From Oidiodendron maius Zn (taxonomy: Eukaryota > Ascomycota > Leotiomycetes > Myxotrichaceae), in the NCBI GenBank assembly GCA_000827325.1, contig KN832893.1:335576-399575 (forward strand): DNA of 64,000 bases, written 5' to 3'. Within the stretch, counting starts at the first letter, position 1, and every line of letters starts with the position of its first letter. A program made the translations under genes and the position numbers. The notes below the pieces were generated by a model. It worked only from the letters and a program-made list of their open reading frames with translations, was not told the DNA's origin and did no database searches. Shown here in pieces: positions 47,064 to 59,143 of the stretch.

Positions 47064-48921
47064 TTAACGCCTCGCTCTAGTCGTCTTGAACTCCTCTATG
47101 AGCCCGCGATAATCCTTTGCTGTATACGGTGCGAAGATTTCCCTAAGCGGATCTTTCTTCCGATGACTATTGAGCCCGAGATCTTTCAGCAGCAGGTCAA
47201 TGTACGGTAGCGCATCAATCATGAAATCAGGATTGCGGTTCCCAAAGCCAGCCGGGCTGCGCCACTTGCTGAACTCTGTATGCAGCGCGGTTTCCCACTC
47301 CATGGCGGAACTTTCATCCCAAGAGGCAGGGGCGGCGGATTTGTCCAGCCGCTTCGAGATCAGGGAGGAATGTATACGATCGGTAGTAGCTGCGGGAGTC
47401 GATGAGAGCTGGTCCGCAAAGAAGGCTGCAACCCATAGGGCCTGTGTTTGGGCGATTAGAGCAGTGCAACCTGTCTGGGTAGTACCGATAAACGCTATGG
47501 AATGCTCTTTAAAGAGAGGCGGTGGGACCAGGAACCGAGTAAGACGGAATGGGTGCGGCGCTGCGGCCTCGGCATCCTTTGAGAGCAGCTTGTAGTTGGC
47601 ACCAACTTGAGGTGGGCTCCGAAGGATTGGGAAACGGTACTTGATCTCTTCCGTGGCCTTCTCGAGTAGCTCCTTGTTAAGGATTTCGGGACTCCATGGA
47701 AGGCCGAGTTTGCTGTTTATAATCTCGGGCAGGAACTTCAAAGGAGGGGTACTCTTCCACCCAGTCGAGCAAACCAATGCGTCCGTGAGCAATGAGTTGC
47801 CAGTAGACAGATGGACGGTATGTGGGGAGAGCTTGATTATGTCGGCGATATGTATCCTGATGTTGCCGTTCTTGACTTGTTCAAAGAAGTCCGTAGGATA
47901 ATTCAAGATACTAACCGAAGAGGCCGCGTGGTACGATAGGTGCCAAGGCTTTAGCAGCTGTGTTTGATGGTGCTTGTCGTATCCATTCAATCGGATGAAG
48001 TGAGAATTCTGCATTTGACGGAGGGTATCGACGAGTTGACGACCGACCCATGTCTTGTGCAGTAATCTGCGCACCCAACCATACCCGTCTGCGTCGCCCC
48101 AGATGCAGGGGCTGAACCATGTCAGGAATCGTGTCATGAGCAATTTTTCGAGGCATATCTTAAAAGGGGTTGCGTGAGGGAACGTCATCCACACAGGCCC
48201 ATGTCCTGACTCTCGAATCACCCAATCTACTTGGACGCCTGAAGTTGCACACGCATATGCAACGTCCCAAGCGGATTTCGTGCCTCCAAACACCGTTACG
48301 CGCTTACCAGCCTGCAGTATCTCGTTCTCAAAGTCGACGAAATATCGACAGTGCAATAATGGTGCCTCAAACGCATCATGTCCGTCGAATTTAGGCATGT
48401 AAGGTTCGGAGGTCAATCCCGTGGCCACGATAAGCTTTTGTGTCGCGATCGATGAGGTAACAGGCGCCTCCTTTCCCCTCTGTATCGCTGTGACGATCCA
48501 CGTCCCGTCCACTTGGTGTTCCGCACTATCAACCTTACAATTGAGGCGGATCATGTCTGCCAATTTAAACTGTTCCACATAGTCCTCAAAGTAGCGGCTG
48601 ACGATGTGGCCCGGAATGTGACCCCCCGTCTTCACTCCGTAGGCTGACTTGTCCATAGGGAAGTCACTAAACTCGTAGTATCCCATGGTATTGTTGGTCT
48701 TTAGACCCTTATAGAGCCGATGCTTCGCCCAAACGCCGCCTACGTACGGCTCTGCCTCCAAAAGGACAACGCGGGCTGATGGATTGAGATCTAAATAGGT
48801 CTTTGCGGAAACGAGGCCGTGCCATCCTATTCGATTTAGGTAGTAAGCATTCAATGCCCACAATGGCAGTGGATTGGACAGCTATACCTGAGCCGATGAC
48901 GATCAGATCTACGCTTTCCAT
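47064..48921 (-). CDS. Flavin-dependent monooxygenase (FMO/Baeyer-Villiger type)
   Basis: Model complement(join(47064..48826,48888..48921)), 598 aa. The 61-bp intron falls within the Rossmann motif, which splicing completes to VDLIVIGSGWHGLVSAKTYL (FAD, GxGxxG near residue 10). A YVGGVWAKHR segment follows, the YEFSDFPMD block, a second nucleotide-binding motif VFGGTKSAWDVAYACATSG for NADPH, and the VCSTGWKSTPPLKFLP region. The C-terminal part (HSIAFIGTTQTGCTALIAQTQ) is typical of fungal FMO-like proteins of about 600 residues. The family inserts one oxygen atom into a C-H, N or S centre, or a ketone carbon in Baeyer-Villiger cases. The Baeyer-Villiger fingerprint FxGxxxHxxxW is not obvious, so a plain hydroxylating role is equally likely. 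It is divergent from the esterase gene, whose start lies 700 bp away. Confidence 0.85.
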
Positions 48922-49621
48922 TTGGGGCTCGGCAGTCGACTCTAAATCGAATTCACCACGAGACAGGTTAGGGAACAGGGTGGAGTTGTTTTTGTCATAA
49001 ATAAATGCGGCTGCTGCAAGTGAATATACATATATATGTCTGGTTACAGCTTCACAGATCGATTTTGGAGAAGACTACATGACTATATAAGACCAGCAGA
49101 TCGTATCTATCATAACACCGGCCGTGGCAGCGCGGCCTAGCTGGCAACCTTGCTGGCTCCATAATAGGAAAAATTGAAGGGCTAAACTTCCCGTACATTG
49201 TTGACATGTGATTGAATCGAAGTTTCGATATTACGCCGTAACTGCTAACGAGGTGGATAAATTCGAAGACTTGCCGCCTTCCAGATGCGCCGATGGCGGT
49301 AAATTTGCGGGAAGACGAATTCGGAGAATTATGTGGCTTTTGAGATAGTCCGCTGCCACAGTTCAATTACACCGCCTAGCTGAGCAGATGCCCTGGTCCG
49401 ACATACGGAGGCCACATGAGGTAATGCACTGAATTAGTCCCCGGAATAGCTGGCAATGTAATTATACCGCAGGCAAATACAAATCGGTAGGAAAGTAGAT
49501 GGACAAAACAGAACGATTAATATCCTCGACAGATTCCATGCTCCCTTCCATCAACCTGTTTGTAATCAATTTAAACCTAAACTTCGCTCATAGCAACTAA
49601 TATTTTCCGACAATTGTCGCG
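48922..49621. promoter_or_regulatory. Bidirectional upstream region with TCCG-N5-CGGA palindrome
   Basis: 700 bp between divergent monooxygenase and esterase starts. TCCGACATACGGA at about 49398-49410 is a TCCG-N5-CGGA inverted repeat, and a TTCGGAG occurs near 49319. No ORF of significance is seen in the interval. Confidence 0.4.
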
Positions 49622-50914
49622 ATGGCGCTTCCAATCCCAGAACTTGACCCAGAATGGGTGCAGCTCATCGAGCCGACCTTACCCAAAATGCCCCCAGCTG
49701 GATCCATTCCGATAGAACTAGCCCGGGGACTGATGGGAAAACTTGATGCAGCTAAGGTCCAATCACTCAATGAATCAATGCCTGATCTGAAAAAGGGCTT
49801 AAATATTAGCAACATCATGATTGCAATGAGGGATGGGGTGGAGCTCGAAATGAGAATTTTCAAACCTGAAAATGCAGCTTCTGTACCCGTGTATCTAGGG
49901 TACAGTTTCCTCATGATGTTCGCCTTGGAGTTACTGACTCGTCTATGCGAGCAGGTATCACGGCGGCGGTTGGTGTGCAGGCAGCAATGACTCAGAAGAA
50001 CTTATTAATCGCAAGATTTCGAAAACCCTTAATGTTGTCGTGTTCTCGATTGCTTATCGGCTCGCTCCTGAGAATCCTTTCCCTGTCCCATTTAATGATG
50101 CCGAGGATGGACTGAAATGGGTATGTTGATTCCTAGTCAATCACAACGGCTTTGAAGTATAGCTAAATCTGACTGCTATCTCATCATAGGTCTATGAGAA
50201 CGCATCTCGATTCGGCGCAGACGTCACAAAAGGGTTCGTTGTTGGAGGCACTTCATCGGGTGGCCATCTTTCTGCTATGGCGACCTTCCGGGCTAGAAAG
50301 CAGGGCATTCCCATAACCGGCTGTTTCTCTAGAGCGCCGATGGTTATGGACCGCACTACCGCTAAGGATAGCTGGAAAGAAACGCTTGATATCCTTCCTA
50401 AGGATGTCTACACGCCAATGCTGGATTGGGAAGCTTGTGTACGTCTCCCCATGTTGATTGATCCTCCGTCAAATAGAACTACTCATAGCCATTAACAACA
50501 CTACAGGAACTTTTCTATAGTAAGTCAGAAGAGTTTCCGTTCGTAGTAATATTTGCCTCTGATGATAGCAGAATATATGGCAATCCCCCCCGAAAGTCTC
50601 ACAGACCCTTCGAATTTCCCCATCTTTGCCGAATCATTCGAATTGTTTCCGAGAGCCTACATGCAGGTCCCCGGCCTGGATCCATTATCAGGCGAAGGGT
50701 TGCTATTCGAAAAAGTGCTGAGAGAGCACGGCGTTGAGACAAAATTAGACTATTACCCAGTACGTACGAGTATCTCCTTGCCTAGTCCTGGATCGGTGCT
50801 GACAGCTAGTGCAAGAATATGCCACACCCCTTTCATAACTTCCAGCAGCTGACAACGGCACGGAAGTCAGTGGAAGATGCAATGAGTGGACTGAGATGGC
50901 TGTTCCGACTTTGA
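49622..50914 (+). CDS. Alpha/beta hydrolase, hormone-sensitive-lipase-type esterase
   Basis: Model join(49622..49899,49955..50120,50190..50438,50507..50519,50572..50759,50810..50914), 332 aa, six exons in phase including a 13-bp microexon. The oxyanion-hole motif VYLGYHGGGWCAGSND, nucleophile motif FVVGGTSSGGHLSAM (Ser of GTSSG), acid-bearing QVPGLDPLSGEGLLFE and MPHPFHNFQQL (His) form the HSL/acetyl-esterase catalytic set. It hydrolyses carboxyl esters or lactones and is probably cytosolic, since no signal peptide is seen. With the FMO gene opposite, a lactone or ester formed by the monooxygenase is a plausible substrate (inference). Confidence 0.85.
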
Positions 50915-51871
50915 CAGGGGACTGCCGAATATGTCATAGATATTATGAATACGGATTGGGCATTGATCACATTTTTTGGCCGTCTAGAAAACTACAATTA
51001 CTATACCGGTTTTCCATTCGTTCGCATTCTGTAGAGAGTTCCAATTTGACCACCGCCTTGTTCTTTAAAATCACCAGCAAGGCCAATCCCCGTCAGAGGG
51101 AGACACTGCTGCTTTTCTGATTTTCTTCCGGATTTTCCTTCGCAGAAGCAGTATTCCTCACTCTAATTAAGCATCGTTTCCTCTCACGCCTTGTTGCTAC
51201 TGGATTGTAACATCACGTAAACAGCAGTATTTAGGTAGAAATTGCTCTCTTCTCTAAGCCTCTAGTTACAATCACTACATATGTAACTATAAAAGAGTAC
51301 CTAGCTACTATATATAGCCTCAAAAGATCAAATATCTCCCTCTTTGAGCCATTATAAGCCCTGGGACTTTCACTGAAGCTATTTTCATATTTTGTATAAC
51401 CTGCATATATAGCGAGCCGTACTAACAAGCGAGTTCTGCCTCTTTCTACGATCTTATTACAGAATTAATTATTATTTAACTACAACACTCTAAAATCAAT
51501 CACTACAGGACATAATGTAGTATCTCTGTAAGCCAACTTATCCAAGGGTAATGGCAGAGACCTTTTGCCTCCTAGATATCAATGCTCTCTGAGTAGAGTA
51601 TGTTGCTGATGAAAATCCTTAAAAATAGCAGTCCACATTGCCACCCCGGCGAGTGGCCCTCCGTTTCCCGACATCCCTCGGCTCTCCGTTTCCTCCGGTT
51701 CCACCGGGGCAAGTTTTATCAAAACTGCCAGCGAATCAATCCCTGATCGCTGCTTCCCCGCATCCTCTCGTCTAACCAATCCTCATCTCAGTCATCCTTC
51801 TCAGCAGCATCTACCGTCCAAAGACAATATATCAGCACCATCTGCAGACGACGCGGATTTTATTTACTTTG
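50915..51871. promoter_or_regulatory. AT-rich upstream region of the second regulator with repeated CTCCGTTTCC
   Basis: About 960 bp, low in coding potential. CTCCGTTTCC occurs at 51659-51668 and 51684-51693 (25 bp apart), followed by CTCCGGTTCCACCGG. These CCG-containing direct repeats lie about 180-210 bp before the regulator start and could be autoregulatory sites. Confidence 0.45.
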
Positions 51872-54393
51872 ATGGCCTCTATCAACCAATCCACGATATC
51901 TTACACTCGTGTTCTCGCATGCGAGAACTGCAGGCAGTACGATCCCGCCAGTGCTGCGTTGCCCAGTAATCCCCATATAACTAAAAGACATCAGGCTGAT
52001 CTTTGAGTGTTTGAACACATAGACGCAAGAGAAAATGTAAGATCTTCTCGTCTCCAGTGCTATTCCGACGTCCAGAGCTTTTACTCTAGCTTACACTGTG
52101 TCTTCTGCGCTACTCAGGCGACACAAGAAAACCCGAATGCCAGTTGTGCAGACGCTCAGGAATTCAATGCACATACCCTCGCTACTCCACCAAACCTGGC
52201 CCAAAGAGAAAATCGCGATATAAAGACGCCTCACATGGAGAGTACAAAACATCTACAACAGGGCAATTCTCTCTTCACGATCCTTCTGGTCCTCTACATC
52301 TAGAATCAGCGACCAGTATAGGTGTTACAGGCGAGAGCGATGAGCACACCAATAGGCGCGATAGTTGGATCGGGAGGTCAGATTTACCACACGACTCTAC
52401 TATGTCTAATAGGTCTCTCATGAGAAGCTTCGAACCGCCATTCGCTTTCGGTAATGCTTTACCCGCGCCAGGGGACATGTTGGAAGATTTGCTATTTTGT
52501 CGCTCGGGCAATCTGTTCTCTCCCGCTCAGGATTCTCTGAGTGGCCTTCTCCTTCCTCCCATAGAGGTTATTGAACACCTCGTTGATGTCTTCTTCGTGG
52601 CTGTTCAGCCCCAGTTCCGGCTACTCCATCGACCATCTCTGACCCGGCAACTTCAAGACCCCTTTTACCCACTTAGAGGAGGATCAACACTTCTTTTAAA
52701 TGCAGTCTTTGCTCTTTCTGCTCGGTACTCAGACGATATGCGCGTAGAATTATTCGATATGTCACTCATAAAGGCATTTGAGCGAAAGTCACAGCGAACC
52801 AACATGTGCTACCGAAGTATGAGGCATTATGAGCGAGGCAAAGGCTTCGCGCAACTAGCAAACAAGTTGCTCCAAGATAAAATCTCCGAAGACATAAATG
52901 AACTAGTGCCTGGAGAGATAGATGAACAATCTATTCAGGTGCTCCAAGCGATTGCATTACTGGGTTATGCTGAGCTGGGAGCGGGGATAAGCCGCCAGGC
53001 TCATTATTTGATTTCAACATGCGCACGTATGTCATATGATTTAAGATTACACGAAACAGACCGTGAAGAATACCGAAACTTATTTATGGCAACCGCAAAT
53101 TTGGTCGAGAGTGATTGGATTAGAAAAGAAGAACTTCGCCGCCTATGGTGGTGCATCTGGGACTTGGATAATTTCATCTGCACTGCCACATGCCGACCTC
53201 GAATGATGCGCACATTTAAATGCCAGACAAAGCTTCCTGCTAGTGACAAGGATTGGTTTGATGGGTGTGAAGTTCCGTCAGGATTTTTAGCTGGTGATTT
53301 ACAACGATTGACCCAATCTCTAAAAGGTCCCCCCTTGTCATCAGCGATGGCTTACCGGATCGTGTCTTGCCACCTCCTTGCAATGTTAATTGACACTTTA
53401 GACAGTGAAAGCCCCAATGATGTAGGCGACTCGATTTCCGCCATTGAAGATTGTGCTACAGCCTGGAAAGAAAACCTGCCAAATGAATTCAGACCTGTAA
53501 TGGACACGCAACACCTCCTTGAACAGTCTGAAGTCTTGAGCGATTCAATTCCAATGTATATCGAATACGAATTGTGAGCATATCTGACTCTGGCAAAACA
53601 TGTCGTGGTATAAATAGCTAATCACTATGATAGGATAAGGCTGCTCTTGGGAAAGTCACGAATGGTTCAAGACGCGAATGCAGAAACCATTTCAAGCTAC
53701 TGTCAATGCTTTTCTAAGCAAAGTCTAGGGACTTCTCGCATAGAAAATGACAATGAATCGATACTGCCAGGCGCTCAGGCGTTTTCTGATGCACTGTCGG
53801 CGTCCAACGCTATCTGTGCTATTGTACGCGACTGGCCAGCCAATTCCATCATACGAACTTCTCCATTCGTCATCTGTGGTTTATTTGTGCCAGCTACTAT
53901 TCAAGTTCTGGCTAAGACGTTTTCTGGTCGTTCCAGTAACTTCGCAGAGAAAGCGTCAGCCTCGCTTCAGAGTTTGGTAATGACCATAGAGCACACGGCG
54001 GAATACTGGGGTCTCTGTCGATGTATACTCGGTATGTGAAGTACTATTGAGCTTTCTGGCCCAAACGCCATTATGTGCTGATAGCTAGCGTTAGAGAGTT
54101 TTTGTGCGTACGAGAAGAAAGTAACCAACAATTGCGCTCTTTTAGCCGAGGATTGTGATGATGACCCTTTCTCCTTCGCAGCTAAACGGATACTTTCGTT
54201 TCCTGCCCTTGTGGACAAAGATTCATATCTGAGGAGAGGGGCGCTCTCTGGTAATGAGTTGGAATCTGAATTGGACACGGGCCCTCTCAATGCAAGTGTT
54301 GGGTCAACATTACCTGGCGATGACAATTATCTTGAGCTTGAAATGAGGTTAGACAGTGGTATAAATGATCTTGATTACAGTTGGATAGAGTGA
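51872..54393 (+). CDS. Zn2Cys6 transcription factor (fungal-trans type), second
   Basis: Model join(51872..51936,52023..52036,52118..53573,53634..54031,54146..54393), 726 aa. The zinc cluster is assembled over three exons, including a 14-bp exon: CENCRQRKRKC-DTRKPECQLC-RRSGIQC, spacing C-x2-C-x6-C-x6-C-x2-C-x6-C. The middle homology region shows LHRPSLTRQLQDPF, LLNAVFALSARYSDD, ALLGYAELGAGISRQAHYL and the RRLWWCIWDLDNFICTATCR block with downstream DCDDDPFSF. The C-terminus is acidic (LELEMRLDSGINDLDYSWIE), a possible activation domain. It sits in the centre of the ring-cleavage island, so it is the best candidate for its pathway-specific regulator (inference). Its own promoter carries repeated CTCCGTTTCC. 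Confidence 0.88.
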
Positions 54394-55255
54394 TTTATTA
54401 GCACTTACAAACATTAAATTATGTTACCAAATATGCTAGGGCCTAAACATGCTCATCTATCTGAAGCGGAGTTTGAGTCCAAGCTTTTTGCGTGATCAAG
54501 GAATGACAGTAAATTTCTCATTGCGGATGTGACAATTGCCTCAGTAAGCAACAAGAAAGTTCGGATATTGCTCTGATATTATAACTCGCCGTTTGAAAGA
54601 GGACGTAGGGGTGGAAAATAGCCTTGGCTTATATTGAGAAGGTTGGACCGCCTTGATGGAGAGTTTGGTCGCTGGGGTATCCTCTCACCTTGTTACTCTA
54701 TGTGGATGCAATGATGTGGTCGAAAGGTCAGGTCTCGGCAACAAATACGACATCATACATGGTGCCTAGTCAGTGTATCATTCCCGACTTCCACCCTGCA
54801 TCTATCTGCATATTCAATTACCTCCGACTGACCTATATCAAACGGCACCTGCATAACTCGTTTGTCGCTGACATCACGACTCATTTTGTGCCCCTCTTCT
54901 AAGATTCGCACGTAAATAATATCTTAGGCAGTGCCGAACTGTGATTAAGACCACTTTTGTCCGGCGTGCCTCTCGGAGGCCAATCCCGAGCCTCCGAGAT
55001 ACCGACGGGAACATGCAACTGAGGGGTTGTATCCAATTATCGCATGTTTGAGACCGAAGAGACACTATAATCCTTCGGTCTATTGTACGGCAACCTCTAT
55101 CGACATATACCCCATGAAACAATTGACCTCGGCCCAGGACCAAACTATAAATGCCACAAGTACGGCGGGCGGCTTCATATTTCAATAAGCCTCAGCTTGC
55201 CTTGCACTGGCATTTGATATTTTTTCTACAAGGATTTTCGATCATAGCAACCAGA
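54394..55255. promoter_or_regulatory. Upstream region of the carotenoid-oxygenase gene with a perfect inverted repeat
   Basis: About 860 bp. TCTCGGAGGC at 54971-54980 and GCCTCCGAGA at 54990-54999 form a 10-bp perfect inverted repeat with a 9-bp spacer, 257 bp before the likely start at 55256. This contains CTCGGA and TCCGAG, which recur upstream of the P450 and of the decarboxylase/FAH pair. Confidence 0.55.
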
Positions 55256-56836
55256 ATGTCAACATCTGAAGAATCACTACAAACCCATCCTCCACTTTTC
55301 GACGAGGAATATTCGCACCTCGACGCAGCAATCGACGTTGATACGTTCAATAAAACAAGCGTCTATAATGTGCCTGGGTACAAACCGGTGCATGTTGAAC
55401 TCACTCATATTGTTGCTCGAGTAACTGGAGAATTGCCTAGCGATTTGGATGGAGTATATCTGCGAAATGGGACCAATGTTCAGTTTGAACGAACATTTCA
55501 ACGTTTGCATGCATTCAATGGTGCAGGAATGATACATCAGATTCAAATAAAAAATGGAATGGCAACATATTCAAATTTTTATATCCGCACCCCGAGATTC
55601 GAGGTAGAGAGACAAGCCGGTCGTGAGGTTTTTACAAGTATCGGTGATGTTGCTGGCGGGGGTCGAGCAACATTGGAAAAGATGAAGCTGCTTCAAAAAA
55701 AGATACAAGCTGGGAAGATCCCTGCGCTCTCCCCACTTGAGCTTACTACGGGATCAACATCAATTCGATATCATGCTGGGCGAATTTACTGTCTCAACGA
55801 AGCAGGGTATGCATTTGTCCTGAATGCCACTTTTAAGGATGAACGACTCTTCTTCGATGGAACCGGCAAGCTCGAAGACTGGAGTGGAGAATGGGACGGA
55901 CCATTTTCGGCACATCCTCGTTTCGACCCAGATAATGGTGACATGTATAATCTCAGCGTCGACCTTAACGGTCGTGTCTTAGCTGGTCGAATAACACAAG
56001 GATTACGACATTCTCAAGCAGCTCTGCACCAGTTTCCATCTAAAGGAGGGATTGGCTGGTTGCACGACTTTATCCTCACCGAAAACTACCTTGTATTCCC
56101 AGATATCTCCATGCGTCGTAACTTTTCACTTCTGTCAGAGGACAAAAGCATCTTCTACTTTGACAAGGATTATCCCTTGCGGTGGGGGGTATTGCCACGA
56201 TATTTCAAGGAAGGCGATGCAGTGCAATGGTTTACAACAAAGGAGGCCAACACGATTTGGCACGTCATCAACGGGTGGGAACGTGTTAGAGAGGATGGCG
56301 GCAAAGAAATAGTACTTTATTCTCCGGCTTTCCAGTGGTATCCACCGGACCTTCCCATCCACACGCCAGAAGAGCCGCCTGCGCGAGTTCTAAAATGGGT
56401 CCTAGACTTGGAAGCTGGTAAGGTTTCGGAAGAGACTTTGCTGATTGACCACGGCTATGAACGCCCTTCCCTGAATCTCGCAAAAGTTTCGAAACCAAGC
56501 CAATTTTGCTACCTTCTTGATGAACACGGGGACGGCTATATGGGAAAGGGAGTTCTGAAGTATGATCTTCTCCGGGAGAAAGAGGTTAGTTATTTGGACT
56601 ATGGGGATATGTATGGCGGGGAAGCACTATTTGTTCCGAAAGCAAATGCGATTCGTGAGGATGATGGGTATCTCTTGGATCTTCTTATGGCAGAAGACAA
56701 GGCCGATCTTCTTGTTATAGATGCTAGGAGCATGACTGAACTTGCTCGCATTCATCTTCCACAGCGAGTTCCTTTTGGCGTACATGCAGTTTGGCTGGAC
56801 CAAGATGACCTCGCTGCAGTGAAGCGAGCTTTATGA
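55256..56836 (+). CDS. Carotenoid-cleavage-type dioxygenase (RPE65/CCD family)
   Basis: A 526-residue single-exon gene. The start at 55256 (MSTSEESLQTHPP) is preferred; an upstream in-frame ATG at 55151 would add 35 residues with no family support. CCD enzymes are seven-bladed propellers in which four histidines hold a non-haem Fe(II). Candidates are AHPRFDP (about 220), WLHDFIL (about 270), TIWHVINGWE (about 337) and FGVHAVWL (about 510). Other family blocks are GVYLRNGTN, FNGAGMIHQI, GEALFVP and the C-terminal LPQRVPFGVHAVW. Lignostilbene- and resveratrol-cleaving relatives cut the central double bond of stilbenes, and others cut carotenoids. The surrounding aromatic-type genes favour a stilbene or related phenylpropanoid substrate (inference). 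Confidence 0.85.
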   Translation: MSTSEESLQTHPPLFDEEYSHLDAAIDVDTFNKTSVYNVPGYKPVHVELTHIVARVTGELPSDLDGVYLRNGTNVQFERTFQRLHAFNGAGMIHQIQIKNGMATYSNFYIRTPRFEVERQAGREVFTSIGDVAGGGRATLEKMKLLQKKIQAGKIPALSPLELTTGSTSIRYHAGRIYCLNEAGYAFVLNATFKDERLFFDGTGKLEDWSGEWDGPFSAHPRFDPDNGDMYNLSVDLNGRVLAGRITQGLRHSQAALHQFPSKGGIGWLHDFILTENYLVFPDISMRRNFSLLSEDKSIFYFDKDYPLRWGVLPRYFKEGDAVQWFTTKEANTIWHVINGWERVREDGGKEIVLYSPAFQWYPPDLPIHTPEEPPARVLKWVLDLEAGKVSEETLLIDHGYERPSLNLAKVSKPSQFCYLLDEHGDGYMGKGVLKYDLLREKEVSYLDYGDMYGGEALFVPKANAIREDDGYLLDLLMAEDKADLLVIDARSMTELARIHLPQRVPFGVHAVWLDQDDLAAVKRAL

Positions 56837-57373
56837 TTTCTACCTGCACGGCTGAAACCTAGCAGTCCTCTCTTAGTTAAGTGCGACTAATATTGAAATT
56901 AAATGTAATTCCATAACTGCACGATATCCTGGTCCCTATTCATGCTGTAGGTACCATCGAACTGAGAGTATCGCCCTGCCTTTACGCTGGTTTTAATTCG
57001 CCGTCGAAGCCACTCTTTGTCTTTCCCAGCGCATTCATGGCATGACAGCGCTAAAGGCGTTGGGCTTGGAACGCGACAAATTTTACATAAGAATGCGTAA
57101 CAGCGACAGCTCTGTGTGAAGGGTGGAGCAGTAAAGGCCGAGGAAAGATTATGCTTATGTGCTCCGTCAAGTACGGTAAGACTCCACACATGTTAGTGGT
57201 GATGGTAGTGTGTTTGAGTTGAGTTGTGTTGGCATTAACGTGACTTATGAGGGGCTAAGAAAATGCTCTGGCATAAGAAGCACTTAGCGTATGCGATAAG
57301 GCATAACGGTTAAGCATAAGATTTAGCTGGGCCTTGTCCGAAGTAAGTAAATCACAGGAACTAAGCAGTAAGA
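56837..57373. other. Convergent intergenic, no gene
   Basis: About 540 bp between the CCD and P450 3' ends. A minus-strand frame at 56899-57189 lies here but has no family similarity, and its composition suggests chance. Confidence 0.45.
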
Positions 57374-59143
57374 TTAATTACATTGTCTTGCTCGCTCCTC
57401 TCCTTCCTTTTCGATTGAGTCCCAAAATGCTACGTGAACGCCCGCCACCGGCGAGAGCACAATATCTGTCTTCATAACTGGCGTATGAGAAATCTCAGGG
57501 GACATACGATTCTCTATGCGGTCGAAATGCTGCATTAGTCGAACGATGGTATAACCCATCTCAGCCAGCGCGAATTGCTGGCCGATGCAGATGCGAGGGC
57601 CGCCGTTGAATGGGATGTACATCCATGAAGGTGGTTGCCAGGTAGTCCACCGGTCTGGATTGAAGTTAGTTGGGGCAAGGGAAGGGTCATTCGCAAAGGA
57701 TGGAGGATATAAGTCTGGTCGACGCTGCATGAGTAGTGTGCTGAAAGCGATAGCCGTGTCCTTTAGGACCCCGATTGGTGCCCGGCCATCCAGCCCGCCA
57801 CCACGAGGCAAAGTTGTGTCGCGTAGGGAGAAGCGGACATTAAATGGGACGCCTGGATAAATGCGAAGGGTCTCGTTCATAGTATTTTGCAGGTACTTCA
57901 TGCTTTTCAGATGTGCGTAGGTCGGAGGCGTCATTAGCCCTACGGTGGCGGCAATCTCAGCACGCAGCTTCGTCACGACTTCGGGATGCTTTGCCAGCTC
58001 GTAGAATGTCCAAGAGAGTGTTGAGGCTGTGGTATCACGTCCAGCCAGAAGGATAGCAATTAATTGATCACGCAGGGTGTGGCGGTCACGCGTAAATCCC
58101 GCCAGCGCGTGCAGGAAGGTATAGTCTCTGTCTGACTTCGTGTGCATCTCGAGCTCTGCGGGTGACAAGCGGAGGGTCTCTTCAATATAGGGATTTACAA
58201 ACTCATCCATGACCTTAAGAGAGGCACGGTACGATTTCCGTGAGAGGAGACGATTTAGGGGTTTCCTGTGGCTGCGCGTCAGTAGTTTTCTCTACATTAT
58301 AATGTTAAGGCGTACCCTGTTCGCACATATAGGATCTGTAGCCTCTGAGCCTCAGCAAAGGCCACTGCAAAAGGTTGCGATGGGGTCACTAGGCTGTCTA
58401 CGCTGCCACCTAGCAAGAAATCTGTAGCGGCGTCGAGCGTGTAACGGAAGAAGAGGTCGCTGATATCAACAGTCCGGCCCTGCCCGATGCCATCGACGGC
58501 TGTGCCAGGGGTTCCTGCGACACCGCCGTTTGCAATGGCCTCAATCAGAAGTTTGACGTGCGTTTCGAAAGTATGCAAGTTGCTAACCCGATCTTTGATG
58601 AACAACGGCCGGATCAGCTGCCGGCTCGCGTGCCAGAGGTCACCGTCGGTGGCGAAGATGCTCTCGCCGAGGAACTCTTTCCACTCCTCGTAGAATGGTT
58701 TGCCTCTTCCGTAGTCTTGGAACTGCGTTGCTAGGATGGCCTTGATGTTTTCAGGGTCGGATGTGAGTATCAAACGCCGGCCGCTAGGGCTGGTCTCGAT
58801 GGTATCCACCATACGCCCGTCACGCAGTGAGACGTCGGCAAAGAAGGTTCGCCATCCTTCGAATTCATTGTGTAGGATGGAATTACGCAGTGATGTGGCT
58901 ATAAAGCCAAGACCTAGCAAGTAGAAAGGTTAGTCTGGAAGATAAGGAGCAGAGCAGTGAATGTATACCAAAGGGGAATCGGGTTTTCAATTTAGGTGCA
59001 TGCCCACCAAGTTTCTGGATCTTGAGCTCGGCCGTTATCCATCTACCTAGAGTCACGGCAGCAAAGACACCAAGGGTCACGAGAGTAGTGGTCTTTAAAG
59101 AGAGTTGGTTCAAGACGTTGCCCATCACTATTGCCAACTCCAT
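57374..59143 (-). CDS. Cytochrome P450, CYP52-like
   Basis: Model complement(join(57374..58265,58316..58913,58969..59143)), 554 aa. Both introns close in phase. The N-terminus has a membrane anchor (LVTLGVFAAVTLG). Later features are WHASRQLIRPLFIKDRVSNL (C-helix), LIAILLAGRDTTASTLSWTF (I-helix with the oxygen-binding RDTT), NETLRIYPGVPFNVRF (ExxR), and the haem loop PFNGGPRICIGQQFALAEMG. The FNGGPRICIGQQ signature with an RDTTA I-helix is typical of the CYP52/539/584 group, which hydroxylates fatty acids and alkanes at the omega end, but members with aromatic substrates exist. It acts at the ER with an NADPH reductase. A TCCGAG-N9-CTCGGA palindrome lies about 185 bp before the start. Complete. 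Confidence 0.87.

Noticed and set aside
56899-57189. Minus-strand frame of 96 codons between two 3' ends
   Set aside because: Cysteine-rich but with no regular spacing, no splice partner and no recognisable domain.
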